This document shows positions 6,624-12,584 of a stretch of DNA of 14,832 nucleotides, piece by piece. Positions within the stretch are counted from its first letter, which is position 1, and every line of letters begins with the position of its first letter. Under the pieces are notes generated by a model that saw only the letters and a program-made list of their open reading frames with translations, was not told the DNA's origin and did not search any database. A program made the position numbers and the translations under genes. Source of the DNA: Alphaproteobacteria bacterium (GTDB taxonomy: Bacteria > Pseudomonadota > Alphaproteobacteria > Micropepsales > Micropepsaceae); assembly GCA_947373775.1 (NCBI GenBank), contig CANBZE010000015.1, positions 1 to 14,832 of the forward strand. The letters run 5' to 3'.

Positions 6624-6779
6624 ATGGCGCATCGGGAAGACGGCAAGACGGTTTTGACCGGCCAGGAAGCCCGGGAGGGCAAGGAACTGGGGGTGATGCG
6701 CTATGTGCTTGGCATCTCATTGGGGCTGGCGGTGATCGCGGGCATCGTGATCTACACGATCTTCTTCCACACCGCTTAG
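6624..6779 (+). CDS. Small single-pass membrane protein
   Basis: A 51-residue protein starting MAHREDGKTVLTGQEAREGK, with one C-terminal membrane helix (about YVLGISLGLAVIAGIVIYTIFF, residues 26-47). AGGAG (6612-6616) is 7 nt upstream, so the ATG at 6624 is preferred over earlier in-frame starts that overlap the previous gene. It is third in the DUF3309 operon. No function is assigned. Its stop ends one base before the stop of the convergent response regulator, so there is no room for a terminator between them. Confidence 0.75.
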   Translation: MAHREDGKTVLTGQEAREGKELGVMRYVLGISLGLAVIAGIVIYTIFFHTA

Positions 6780-6780
6780 A

Positions 6781-7206
6781 TCAGCCAGACAGTTGCATCA
6801 GGGCCTTTCGCAATTCCACCGGGCCGAAAGGTTTGCGCAGCATGACATGGTCCTGGAATTTCTTCGGAATGCTGCTGGGCCCATAGGCGGTGGCGAACAC
6901 GAACGGAATTTCGCGCTCTTTCAGTTCTTCGGCAAAGGCGAACACCGTCTTGCCGTTCAGATGCACATCCAGCAGGGCGATGTCGAAACTTTCGGTGTCC
7001 AGCAGGCGCATGGCGTCTTCCAGCCGCGGCACCACGCCGGCGACCTCATAGGCCAGCTCGCTCACCATGTCCTCGATCAGCATGGCCACACTGGTCTCGT
7101 CCTCGACCACCAGCACCCGGGGCGCGACCAGCCGCAGACGGGTGTGATCGGCGGGCAGGCCGGGGATGGGGCCGCGATGCGGTGAGGAGATGGCGGGATC
7201 GTCCAT
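6781..7206 (-). CDS. Single-domain response regulator, FAT-GUY-like
   Basis: A stand-alone receiver domain (141 aa from the ATG at 7206) with no output domain. Seen: VLVVEDE (acidic pocket, about residues 30-36), phospho-acceptor Asp80 in IALLDVHLNG, Thr106 within PFVFATAYG, and the KPF Lys at 125. The PFxFAT(G)Y motif marks the FAT-GUY family (SdrG, MrrA) that feeds the alphaproteobacterial general stress response; here Gly is replaced by Ala. An ATG at 7278 would add 24 residues, but that stretch contains repeat half-sites and reads like promoter. Neither start has a good ribosome site. A GSR link is inferred from family and from the phyR locus 4 kb away. Confidence 0.82.
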   Translation of the reverse strand: MDDPAISSPHRGPIPGLPADHTRLRLVAPRVLVVEDETSVAMLIEDMVSELAYEVAGVVPRLEDAMRLLDTESFDIALLDVHLNGKTVFAFAEELKEREIPFVFATAYGPSSIPKKFQDHVMLRKPFGPVELRKALMQLSG

Positions 7207-7268
7207 AGGCGCACAACGGCTGTTTCCGCCTAAAGGTTGCACGTTGGGCGTTTGTAACCAGCTGACTT

Positions 7269-7320
7269 GGTTAGCCATTTGTTGACAGACCCGCTAACCC
7301 CTTGACGTTAAACGTTAGCG
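7269..7320. promoter_or_regulatory. Three alternating GTTAGC half-sites between divergent genes
   Basis: GGTTAGC at 7269-7275, GCTAACC at 7293-7299 (inverted) and GTTAGCG at 7314-7320 (direct) give two overlapping inverted repeats with centres 21-24 bp apart, about two helical turns. They sit between the response regulator and the glycosyltransferase, along with a TTGACA (7282-7287). A cooperative operator is plausible; the protein is unknown. Confidence 0.45.
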
Positions 7321-7345
7321 CCGTCACCAAGGGAACAGTCATTTT

Positions 7346-8443
7346 TTGAGCCCGCCCTTGGCCACCGCCCAACTCTCCATCGTGGTTCCCACTTTCAAGG
7401 AACGGGGCAATGTCGCCGAGCTGGTGCGCCGGCTGGATGCCGCTTTGGCGGGCATCGCCTGGGAAGCCATTTTCGTGGACGACAACTCTCCAGACGGCAC
7501 GGCCGCGGCGGTGAAGGAGATTGCTGCCCAGGACCCCCGCGTGCGCTGCCTGCGCCGGGTGGGGCGCCGGGGACTGGCGGGCGCCTGTATCGAGGGCATC
7601 CTGTCCAGCGCCGCGCCCTATGTGGCGGTGATCGACGCCGACCTGCAGCATGACGAGAAGGTGCTGCCCGCCATGCTGGCCAAGCTGACGGGCGGGCAGG
7701 CCGATCTGGTGGCGGCCACCCGTTATGTGACGGGCGGATCGGCCGCCAGCTTCTCGGAAGGCCGCGGCGCGATTTCGCGGCTGGCGACCAGGATGACTCA
7801 CAAGATGGTGGGCACGCCCCTGACCGATCCCATGTCGGGCTTTTTCATGATGCGCCGCGACCGCTTCGACGCGATCGCGCCGCGCCTGTCCCCCGCCGGG
7901 TTCAAAATCCTGCTGGATATCGCCGCCACGGCAGGACCGAGCCTGCGCATTGCCGAACAGGCCTACAGCTTCGGCGAGCGTCATGCCGGGGAAAGCAAGT
8001 TCAACGCCCAGATCGGGGTGGAATTCCTGGGTCTGCTGCTGGCCAAGATGACCGGCGACTTCCTGGACCCGCGGTTCATCTTCTTCGCCATTGTCGGCAC
8101 TATCGGCCTTTTCATTCATCTGGCGGTGCTGTTCGGCGGTCTGTTGGTGCATGAGAATTTCCGCGCCGCCCAGATCATCGCCACCTTCGCCGCCATGACC
8201 AGCAACTTCCTGCTCAACAACGAGCTGACCTATCGTGACCGCCGGCTCAAGGGATGGTCGATGTTGCGCGGCTTTGTGCTGTTCTGCCTGGTCTGCTCGG
8301 TGGGCGTGCTCGCGAACGTGGACCTGGCGAGCTGGCTGTATGTCGAGCGTCCCATCTGGTGGGTGGCCGGCGCCGTGGGCGCGGTGATGAGCGTATTATG
8401 GAACTACGCGATGTCGACGCTATTTGTCTGGCGCGCTCGGTGA
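7346..8443 (+). CDS. GT2 polyprenol-phosphate glycosyltransferase with C-terminal GtrA domain
   Basis: A 365-aa fusion. Residues about 9-235 form a GT2 (GT-A) domain like dolichol-phosphate mannosyltransferase: SIVVPTFKERGN, FVDDNSPDGT (43-52), the metal-binding IDADLQHDE (96-104) and GERHAGESKF near 211. Residues about 246-363 form a four-helix GtrA membrane domain (FFAIVGTIGLFIHL...TSNFLLNNELTYRDRR). It probably transfers a sugar from a nucleotide sugar to undecaprenyl phosphate and helps flip it for envelope glycosylation. Only a TTG fits as start (7346), with AAGGGA 11 nt upstream; no ATG precedes the GT2 core. It overlaps the GT39 gene that would use the lipid-linked sugar. The sugar cannot be read from sequence. 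Confidence 0.9.
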   Translation: MSPPLATAQLSIVVPTFKERGNVAELVRRLDAALAGIAWEAIFVDDNSPDGTAAAVKEIAAQDPRVRCLRRVGRRGLAGACIEGILSSAAPYVAVIDADLQHDEKVLPAMLAKLTGGQADLVAATRYVTGGSAASFSEGRGAISRLATRMTHKMVGTPLTDPMSGFFMMRRDRFDAIAPRLSPAGFKILLDIAATAGPSLRIAEQAYSFGERHAGESKFNAQIGVEFLGLLLAKMTGDFLDPRFIFFAIVGTIGLFIHLAVLFGGLLVHENFRAAQIIATFAAMTSNFLLNNELTYRDRRLKGWSMLRGFVLFCLVCSVGVLANVDLASWLYVERPIWWVAGAVGAVMSVLWNYAMSTLFVWRAR

Positions 8444-9897
8444 TTCCGGCACGTATTTCGTTCGCAATCATTTGCGTGCTGTTGCTGCTGCGCGGCGTGA
8501 TGGCGGCGGTGCTGCCGCTGTCGGCAGACGAAGCCTATTACTGGTTATGGTCGCTGCATCCGGCTTTTGGTTATTACGACCATCCACCGATGATCGCGTG
8601 GCTGATCCATGCCGGAACGTTGGTGCTGGGCGATACGCCGCTCGGCGTGCGTGCTGCCGGCGTGGTGCTGTCGCTGCCCGCGACGTGGTTTGTCTGGCGC
8701 GCGGCCGCGCTGATCTTGAAAGACGAAGACCGTGCCGCGCTCGCTGCTCTGTTCTTCAACCTCACCATCATGGTGTCGGCCGAATTGCTGGCCGCGACCC
8801 CGGACATGCCCTCCACCGTGACGGCTTGCGCCTTTGTCTGGTGCCTCGCGCAGGTGCAAGCCACGGGCAATGGCAAATGGTGGCTGGCGGTTGGCGCCGC
8901 CGCTGGTCTTGGGCTGCTATCGAAATTCTCCGCGCTGTTTTTGGCGGCGGGCGCCTTCGGCTGGCTGATGCTGGACCGTGATGCACGCAAATGGTTCGCC
9001 TCGCCCTGGCTCTATCTCGGCGCGATTTTGGCGCTGGCGATCACCGCGCCGTTTTTGCTTTGGCAGTCGCAGCATCACTGGGAAACCTTCGCCTTCCAGT
9101 TCGGCCGCGTCGGCGCCGGCCATTTCACCTTGCGCTATCTGGGCGAATTCCTGGCGGCGCAATTTGGCATGGCGTCACCGCTGATCTTTATCCTGATGGG
9201 GATCGGCCTGTGGCGCGCCACCCGGCTCAGGAGCGTCCGCGAGAGCGGGAGCGACCAAGAAAATAAGGGCAACCAATTGATGCTGGCGCTGCTGGCCTGG
9301 ACGGCGCTGGGCTATTTCCTGCAGCATTCGCTGCATGACCGGGTACAGGGCAACTGGCCCTGTTTCATCTATCCGGCGCTGTCGATCCTGGCCGCGTCCG
9401 CTGCCACCACAACCGGTCCGCTGCGCAGAGTGTCCATGATCGCCGCGCCACTGGCCGCGGTGCTGCTGGCGGCGCTCTATGTCCATGCGGCGTTTCCGCA
9501 AGTCCTGCATCTGCGCAAGGATCCGGTATCGCGTATTCTCGGCCGCGACTTCGCGCCCATCGCCTCCGTCGCCGGCGCGCTGACGGCCAGTCATTTTGCC
9601 GACGCCATTGTCACCACCGATTACGAGACCACCGCCTGGCTGCGCTTCACCCAGCCCGGGATGAAGGTGATCCAGTTCAACGAGCCGCAGCGCTATGCCG
9701 ACGCTGCCATGCCGCCGCCTGCGCTGCTGAAGGGTCATCTGCTTTATCTGGCGGAACTTCGCCGCGACCAGCATCAGTCGCTGCAGCAATCATTCGGTTT
9801 CCTGGGCTTTCCCACCCAGGCCCAAACCCCGTCGGGGCTCTACATGATTTATCCCGTCGGGAACCCCAAAAGTTCCATGATTGGACGGATGCCCTAG
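8440..9897 (+). CDS. GT39/ArnT-like membrane glycosyltransferase
   Basis: Polytopic inner-membrane glycosyltransferase (485 aa) of the PMT/ArnT superfamily, which uses a polyprenol-phosphate sugar donor on the periplasmic side. The first loop shows LSADEAYYWLWS (catalytic Asp-Glu) followed by GYYDHPPMIAWLIHAG, the family hallmark. About ten hydrophobic segments follow, then a soluble C-terminal part with VTTDYETTAWLRF. The GTG at 8440 makes a 4-nt GTGA overlap with the upstream stop and begins right before the first helix. An ATG at 8398 is open and would add 14 residues; neither has a strong ribosome site. With the preceding GT2-GtrA gene it forms a donor-synthesis and transfer pair. The acceptor (lipid A, glycan or protein) is unknown. 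Confidence 0.87.
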   Translation: MIPARISFAIICVLLLLRGVMAAVLPLSADEAYYWLWSLHPAFGYYDHPPMIAWLIHAGTLVLGDTPLGVRAAGVVLSLPATWFVWRAAALILKDEDRAALAALFFNLTIMVSAELLAATPDMPSTVTACAFVWCLAQVQATGNGKWWLAVGAAAGLGLLSKFSALFLAAGAFGWLMLDRDARKWFASPWLYLGAILALAITAPFLLWQSQHHWETFAFQFGRVGAGHFTLRYLGEFLAAQFGMASPLIFILMGIGLWRATRLRSVRESGSDQENKGNQLMLALLAWTALGYFLQHSLHDRVQGNWPCFIYPALSILAASAATTTGPLRRVSMIAAPLAAVLLAALYVHAAFPQVLHLRKDPVSRILGRDFAPIASVAGALTASHFADAIVTTDYETTAWLRFTQPGMKVIQFNEPQRYADAAMPPPALLKGHLLYLAELRRDQHQSLQQSFGFLGFPTQAQTPSGLYMIYPVGNPKSSMIGRMP

Positions 9898-9942
9898 GAG
9901 CGTCGGCGAAAGCCGGAGCGGTCATCATAAGCCCATAAAACG

Positions 9943-9973
9943 AAAAAAGGCCCTGCGGAACAGGGCCTTTTTA
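9943..9973 (+). terminator. Strong intrinsic terminator after the glycosyltransferase pair
   Basis: AAAAGGCCCTG (9945-9955) pairs with CAGGGCCTTTT (9961-9971) around the loop CGGAA. An A-run precedes and a T-run follows, so it can stop transcription in both directions: the plus-strand glycosyltransferase operon and the minus-strand small genes that end at 10089. The remaining 9974-10088 holds a CGGACGTCCG palindrome (10025-10034) but no gene I can support. Confidence 0.88.
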
Positions 9974-10088
9974 GAGAGCGGACACCCGAAGCGGGCTGTC
10001 GAAGGGGCTGGGGGCGTTCCGGATCGGACGTCCGCTCGTTTCAGATAATGGGTGTGCGAAAAAAGCGTTCCGCGCCACCCAAAAAAAT

Positions 10089-10244
10089 TTACATCTTGTC
10101 CATGGCTGCCACCTGGGCGGCCGGAGGCTGGGCCGCGACTTCCGCGGCATGCCGGTCAGAGGACCCGAACAGCATCACAACCAGAAGCACCCCGGCGATC
10201 AGGGTCTCCAGCGGATGCTCAATCAGGAAGGCGGGAATACGCAT
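10089..10244 (-). CDS. Unrecognised 51-residue membrane protein
   Basis: Not a family I recognise. The product reads MRIPAFLIEHPLETLIAGVL through a hydrophobic helix to LVVMLFGSSDRH, then an Ala/Pro/Gln-rich tail ending MDKM. One membrane segment (about residues 12-27) is likely. AAGGGAG lies 7 nt before the ATG, the best ribosome site in this part of the window. It begins 22 bp after the DUF1328 stop and should share that gene's sigmaEcfG-type transcript, which ends at the terminator near 9943. It may have been skipped by gene callers because of its size. Confidence 0.62.
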   Translation of the reverse strand: MRIPAFLIEHPLETLIAGVLLVVMLFGSSDRHAAEVAAQPPAAQVAAMDKM

Positions 10245-10266
10245 GCGCAATCTCCCTTCGAAAAAA

Positions 10267-10443
10267 TCAGATCGCCGGCGGCCTGCCCCTGAGTGCCCCG
10301 GAAAAGGCGCTGACGATCAGCAGGATCAGGAACACCACCAGCAGCAGCTTGGCGACGGTTGCCGCCAATCCTGCCAAACCGAAAAAGCCCATATACCCGG
10401 CGACCAGTGCGAGGATCAGAAAAGTAAGCGCCCAACCCAGCAT
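10267..10443 (-). CDS. DUF1328 (YtjA-like) small membrane protein
   Basis: A 58-residue protein with the DUF1328 pattern: MLGWALTFLILALVAGYMGF, a short GLAGLAATVAKLL turn, then the second helix LLVVFLILLIVSAFSG and a short basic tail. Two membrane helices; function unknown in this widespread family. GGGAG is 8 nt before the ATG at 10443. An in-frame start at 10503 would run through the promoter and is rejected. A perfect GGAAC-N16-CGTT promoter starts it about 25 nt upstream, placing it in the general stress regulon. Confidence 0.88.
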   Translation of the reverse strand: MLGWALTFLILALVAGYMGFFGLAGLAATVAKLLLVVFLILLIVSAFSGALRGRPPAI

Positions 10444-10475
10444 GCCGTTTGCTCCCAACGAGTGTAGGTCACAAA

Positions 10476-10500
10476 AACGCCGCTGCCGGGCGCAGGTTCC
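10476..10500 (-). promoter_or_regulatory. Perfect sigmaEcfG promoter for the DUF1328 gene
   Basis: Minus strand: GGAAC (10500-10496), exactly 16 nt, then CGTT (10479-10476). This equals the published EcfG consensus in elements and spacing. Transcription would start near 10468, about 25 nt before the DUF1328 ATG. Confidence 0.82.
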
Positions 10501-10534
10501 CATCCATCCACAGGGTGGACGCGATCAGGGGGTC

Positions 10535-10888
10535 TTATTTGGAGGATTTGTTGCGGTTGAGAAACAGATTGGCCACACCAATCAGCCCGGCGCCGACAAT
10601 GGCCACCCAGGGCGTTTCTTTCGCAACCGCGGCGAACAGCACGCGGGTCAGGTCGCTGTTGGGGGCTTGCTGCTGCGATGGGCGGCGGCGGCGGAACAGA
10701 TGCGTGATCAAGGCCCAGAGCAACGGCGGCACCAGGAAGACCACACCGGCAAGGGCATAGCCGCCCACCGTGCCCAGCGCAGCGACCAGGGCCGCGGCCA
10801 GCGCCATGCCAAGAAATCCGATGCCAAAAAACGCCATGGCAATGGCGGCAGCGGCGAAAATCACCTTGGCGGTCAATCGCGCGAACAT
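10535..10888 (-). CDS. Holin-like / YqjE-like small membrane protein
   Basis: A 117-residue protein with two N-terminal membrane helices (about residues 8-34 and 38-63), a basic HLFRRRRP stop-transfer segment, a polar linker, and a third hydrophobic stretch WVAIVGAGLIGVANLFLNR at 93-111. This resembles the proteins called phage holin family/DUF1469 that accompany DUF883 genes (yqjD-yqjE in E. coli); it is not evidence of phage. AAGGGG is 6 nt before the ATG. It follows the DUF883 gene after 101 bp that contain a stable hairpin, and could be the end of the phyR transcript. Function is unknown; the family call is moderate. Confidence 0.72.
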   Translation of the reverse strand: MFARLTAKVIFAAAAIAMAFFGIGFLGMALAAALVAALGTVGGYALAGVVFLVPPLLWALITHLFRRRRPSQQQAPNSDLTRVLFAAVAKETPWVAIVGAGLIGVANLFLNRNKSSK

Positions 10889-10957
10889 GTCTGGTCCCCT
10901 TTGTCGCCGATTATACGACGGCGGTCCTTAACAGGGAAATTACTAACGCCCCTCGGC

Positions 10958-10989
10958 GCGGCGCGCCGCAATTAAATTAAGGCGGCGCG
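10958..10989. repeat. GC palindrome and hairpin between DUF883 and holin-like genes
   Basis: GCGGCGCGCCGC (10958-10969) is a perfect 12-bp palindrome. Its right half, CGCGCCGC (10962-10969), also pairs with GCGGCGCG (10982-10989) across an AT-rich 12-nt loop. The two pairings exclude each other. No T-run follows, so an intrinsic terminator is doubtful; an attenuating or processing structure is possible. Confidence 0.5.
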
Positions 10990-11352
10990 TCAGCGACGCA
11001 GGAAAATTGCGCCCAGAAAGGCGCCGATTCCGCCGGCGATCAGCAGCGACTGGATGGGCTGGGCGCGGACGCGGTCACGCAATTCCTCGGCATTCTCGTC
11101 CGCCCAGTCTTCAGCCTCTTCCTTGTATTCCAGCGCGGTGGCCTTGGCCTGGACAGCAGCTTCCTCGGCCAGGGCCACGGCGCGGTCGGCGATCTCCTCG
11201 GCCGAGCGCATGGCAAGCGCCGCGCGTTCGGATGCGATTTCGCTGACATCGCCATACAGGCCCTTCATGTCGCCTTGCAGCGCCTGGATGTCGGCCTTCA
11301 GCGCGGCAATCCGCGCTTCGATATTGCCGTTCTGCTTTTTCTTGGCGGCCAT
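10990..11352 (-). CDS. DUF883 / ElaB-YqjD-like protein
   Basis: A 120-residue protein with a long charged coiled-coil (IEARIAALKADIQALQGDMKGLYGDVSEIA and an Ala/Glu-rich heptad region) and a C-terminal membrane anchor after RAQPIQSLLIAGGIGAFLGAIFLRR. That last segment, with its Gly-rich helix and terminal Arg pair, is the hallmark of the ElaB/YqjD/DUF883 family; E. coli members bind ribosomes and the inner membrane in stationary phase. The ATG at 11352 has GGAG 9 nt upstream. It begins 33 bp after phyR on the same strand with no terminator, so co-transcription with phyR, and hence stress induction, is likely. Confidence 0.83.
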   Translation of the reverse strand: MAAKKKQNGNIEARIAALKADIQALQGDMKGLYGDVSEIASERAALAMRSAEEIADRAVALAEEAAVQAKATALEYKEEAEDWADENAEELRDRVRAQPIQSLLIAGGIGAFLGAIFLRR

Positions 11353-11385
11353 GACTGAATTCTCCAATGACTGAATAACAAAAAT

Positions 11386-12174
11386 TTATGCGGCTTCGCG
11401 TGCGACCGGATGGAAGAACAGCGCCTGTCCCACCGTGGCCTGTACCGTTTCCGGAAGGAAGGGCTTGGCGATCAGATAGGTCGGCTCCGGGCGTTCGCCG
11501 GTGAGAAGTTTTTCCGGATAGGCGGTGATGAAGATCACCGGGATGTCGAACGAGGCCAGGATTTCGCTGACCGCGTCGATGCCGCTGCCGCCTTCACCCA
11601 GGTTGATGTCCGCCAGCACCAGGCCGGGACGTTCCGACTTGGCCTTGGCCACCGCATCGTCCTTGGTGGCGGCGATCGCCACGACCTTGTGGCCCAGTTC
11701 GGTGACCAGGTTTTCCAGGTCCAGCGCAATGATCGGCTCATCCTCGATGATCAGGACGCGGCTGGCCAGCTGGCTGTCGATGGTCTTCTGCGCGCCCAGG
11801 ATGGCGGCTTCTACTTCCTCGGGGCTTTCGTCCACGATGAAGGCGGCTTCCTCCAGGCTGAAGGCTTCCACGGCGGTCAAAAGCAGGGCGGCCCGCTTGG
11901 TGGCGGACAGGGACTTCAGGCGGCTTTCGGGGCTGTGGCCGGCGGCCGGGGCTTCATTGTCGAAATGCTCGGCGCCGGACTGCCAGATGGCATGAAAGAT
12001 CCGGTACAGGCCCACCCGCGGCGGGACCCCCTCGATAAGGCTTTGATCGCCCGCCAGAAGGGCGGTCAGGGCGGCCCGGACATGGGCGTCCCCGCTGGAC
12101 TGTGACCCGGTCAGGGCGCGCGCGTAACGGCGCAAATAGGGAAGATGCGGCGCAAGGGTTTGCGACATGCTCAT
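11386..12174 (-). CDS. phyR: PhyR, general stress response anti-anti-sigma regulator
   Basis: Response regulator of 262 aa with the unique PhyR build: an N-terminal ECF-sigma-like domain (about residues 5-130; YLRRYARALTGSQ and AFSLEEAAFIVDESPEEVE mimic sigma regions 2 and 4) and a C-terminal receiver. The receiver has acidic residues 144-146 in LIIEDEP, phospho-acceptor Asp189 in LVLADINLGEGGSGID, Thr217 in FITAYP and Lys237 in IAKPF. When phosphorylated it binds NepR and releases EcfG. AAGGAG lies 8 nt before the ATG at 12174. It diverges from nepR-ecfG and shares a symmetric EcfG promoter with them, which implies positive feedback. All key residues are present. Confidence 0.97.
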   Translation of the reverse strand: MSMSQTLAPHLPYLRRYARALTGSQSSGDAHVRAALTALLAGDQSLIEGVPPRVGLYRIFHAIWQSGAEHFDNEAPAAGHSPESRLKSLSATKRAALLLTAVEAFSLEEAAFIVDESPEEVEAAILGAQKTIDSQLASRVLIIEDEPIIALDLENLVTELGHKVVAIAATKDDAVAKAKSERPGLVLADINLGEGGSGIDAVSEILASFDIPVIFITAYPEKLLTGERPEPTYLIAKPFLPETVQATVGQALFFHPVAREAA

Positions 12175-12212
12175 GCAAAAGGCTCCTTCGGGAGAAAGAA
12201 AAGCTCAGGGGA

Positions 12213-12239
12213 GGAACTTACGCCAGCCAAAAAAGTTCC
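12213..12239. promoter_or_regulatory. Palindromic GGAAC-N17-GTTCC, bidirectional sigmaEcfG element
   Basis: GGAAC at 12213-12217 and GTTCC at 12235-12239. Read on the minus strand it is a GGAAC-N16-AGTT promoter placed about 40 nt before the phyR ATG. Read on the plus strand it gives the same pattern toward nepR. The A-run inside (12229-12234) breaks symmetry. This is the phyR promoter; use in the plus direction is inferred. Confidence 0.75.
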
Positions 12240-12249
12240 CTAGCCTGCC

Positions 12250-12274
12250 GGAACCATCGTGAAATCTGTTCGTT
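12250..12274 (+). promoter_or_regulatory. Perfect sigmaEcfG promoter for nepR-ecfG
   Basis: GGAAC (12250-12254), exactly 16 nt, CGTT (12271-12274). Full match to the EcfG consensus, aimed at nepR with a predicted start near 12281 and a leader of about 97 nt. It implies autoregulation of ecfG. Confidence 0.88.
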
Positions 12275-12289
12275 TGGAACCAAGGGAAG

Positions 12290-12314
12290 GGAACTGGCAT
12301 GGGGCTGAGACGTC
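12290..12314 (+). promoter_or_regulatory. Weak third sigmaEcfG-like site before nepR
   Basis: GGAAC (12290-12294), 16 nt, CGTC (12311-12314): one mismatch in the -10. A further isolated GGAAC lies at 12276-12280 without a -10 partner. It may be a secondary start or a decoy; kept at low confidence. Confidence 0.3.
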
Positions 12315-12377
12315 GAAATATGGCGCTTTTCCGGGTTTTCCGGGCCAGCGCCGAACCAGGAAATGGTTTGGGCAAAC

Positions 12378-12584
12378 ATGACGCAGCAATGGGATATGGA
12401 CGTGGCTAACGAAGAAAAGCCCTCCGAAAAGGCCCGGGCGATCCGGGCAAGGCAGCGGGCCATCGGCCGCGAACTGCGCCGCATGTACGACGATGTCGCG
12501 CAGGAGCAGGTGCCTGAGGATTTCATGGATTTGCTGCGTCAGATTGACGAAGCTGAGGACAAGGGGGGGAAGAAGGTATCGTGA
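12378..12584 (+). CDS. nepR: NepR, anti-sigma factor of EcfG
   Basis: Small anti-sigma factor (68 aa from the ATG at 12378) that holds EcfG inactive until PhyR-P takes it away. The core RAIGRELRRMYDDVAQEQV followed by PEDFMDLLRQID is the two-helix NepR motif, here in the middle and C-terminal part. The flanks are short and disordered, as usual. The start is uncertain: ATGs occur at 12363, 12378 and 12396. The first has AGGA too close and the second has only TGGG 5 nt upstream, so translation may be weak. Its stop overlaps the ecfG ATG by one base (TGATG), tying the two proteins in ratio. Confidence 0.93.
   Translation: MTQQWDMDVANEEKPSEKARAIRARQRAIGRELRRMYDDVAQEQVPEDFMDLLRQIDEAEDKGGKKVS

Noticed and set aside
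7332..7357. GGAAC before the GT2-GtrA gene as a sigmaEcfG promoter
   Set aside because: No GTT at 16-17 nt (CGCC there); GGAA is part of the ribosome site region instead.
7271..8152. 293-residue open frame on the minus strand
   Set aside because: Antisense to the GT2 domain and across the divergent promoter; His/Gln/Gly-rich shadow.
10047..10071. Minus-strand GGAAC-N16-CATT as a sigmaEcfG promoter
   Set aside because: The -10 has a mismatch at the key G, and it points only toward the terminator and the end of the convergent operon.
10535..10888. Holin-like gene as a prophage remnant
   Set aside because: No lysis, tail or integrase genes nearby; the protein fits the DUF883-associated YqjE-like membrane proteins.
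10052..10975. 307-residue open frame on the plus strand
   Set aside because: Covers three minus-strand small genes with good ribosome sites, a promoter and intergenic DNA; low-complexity Arg/Gln/Gly product.
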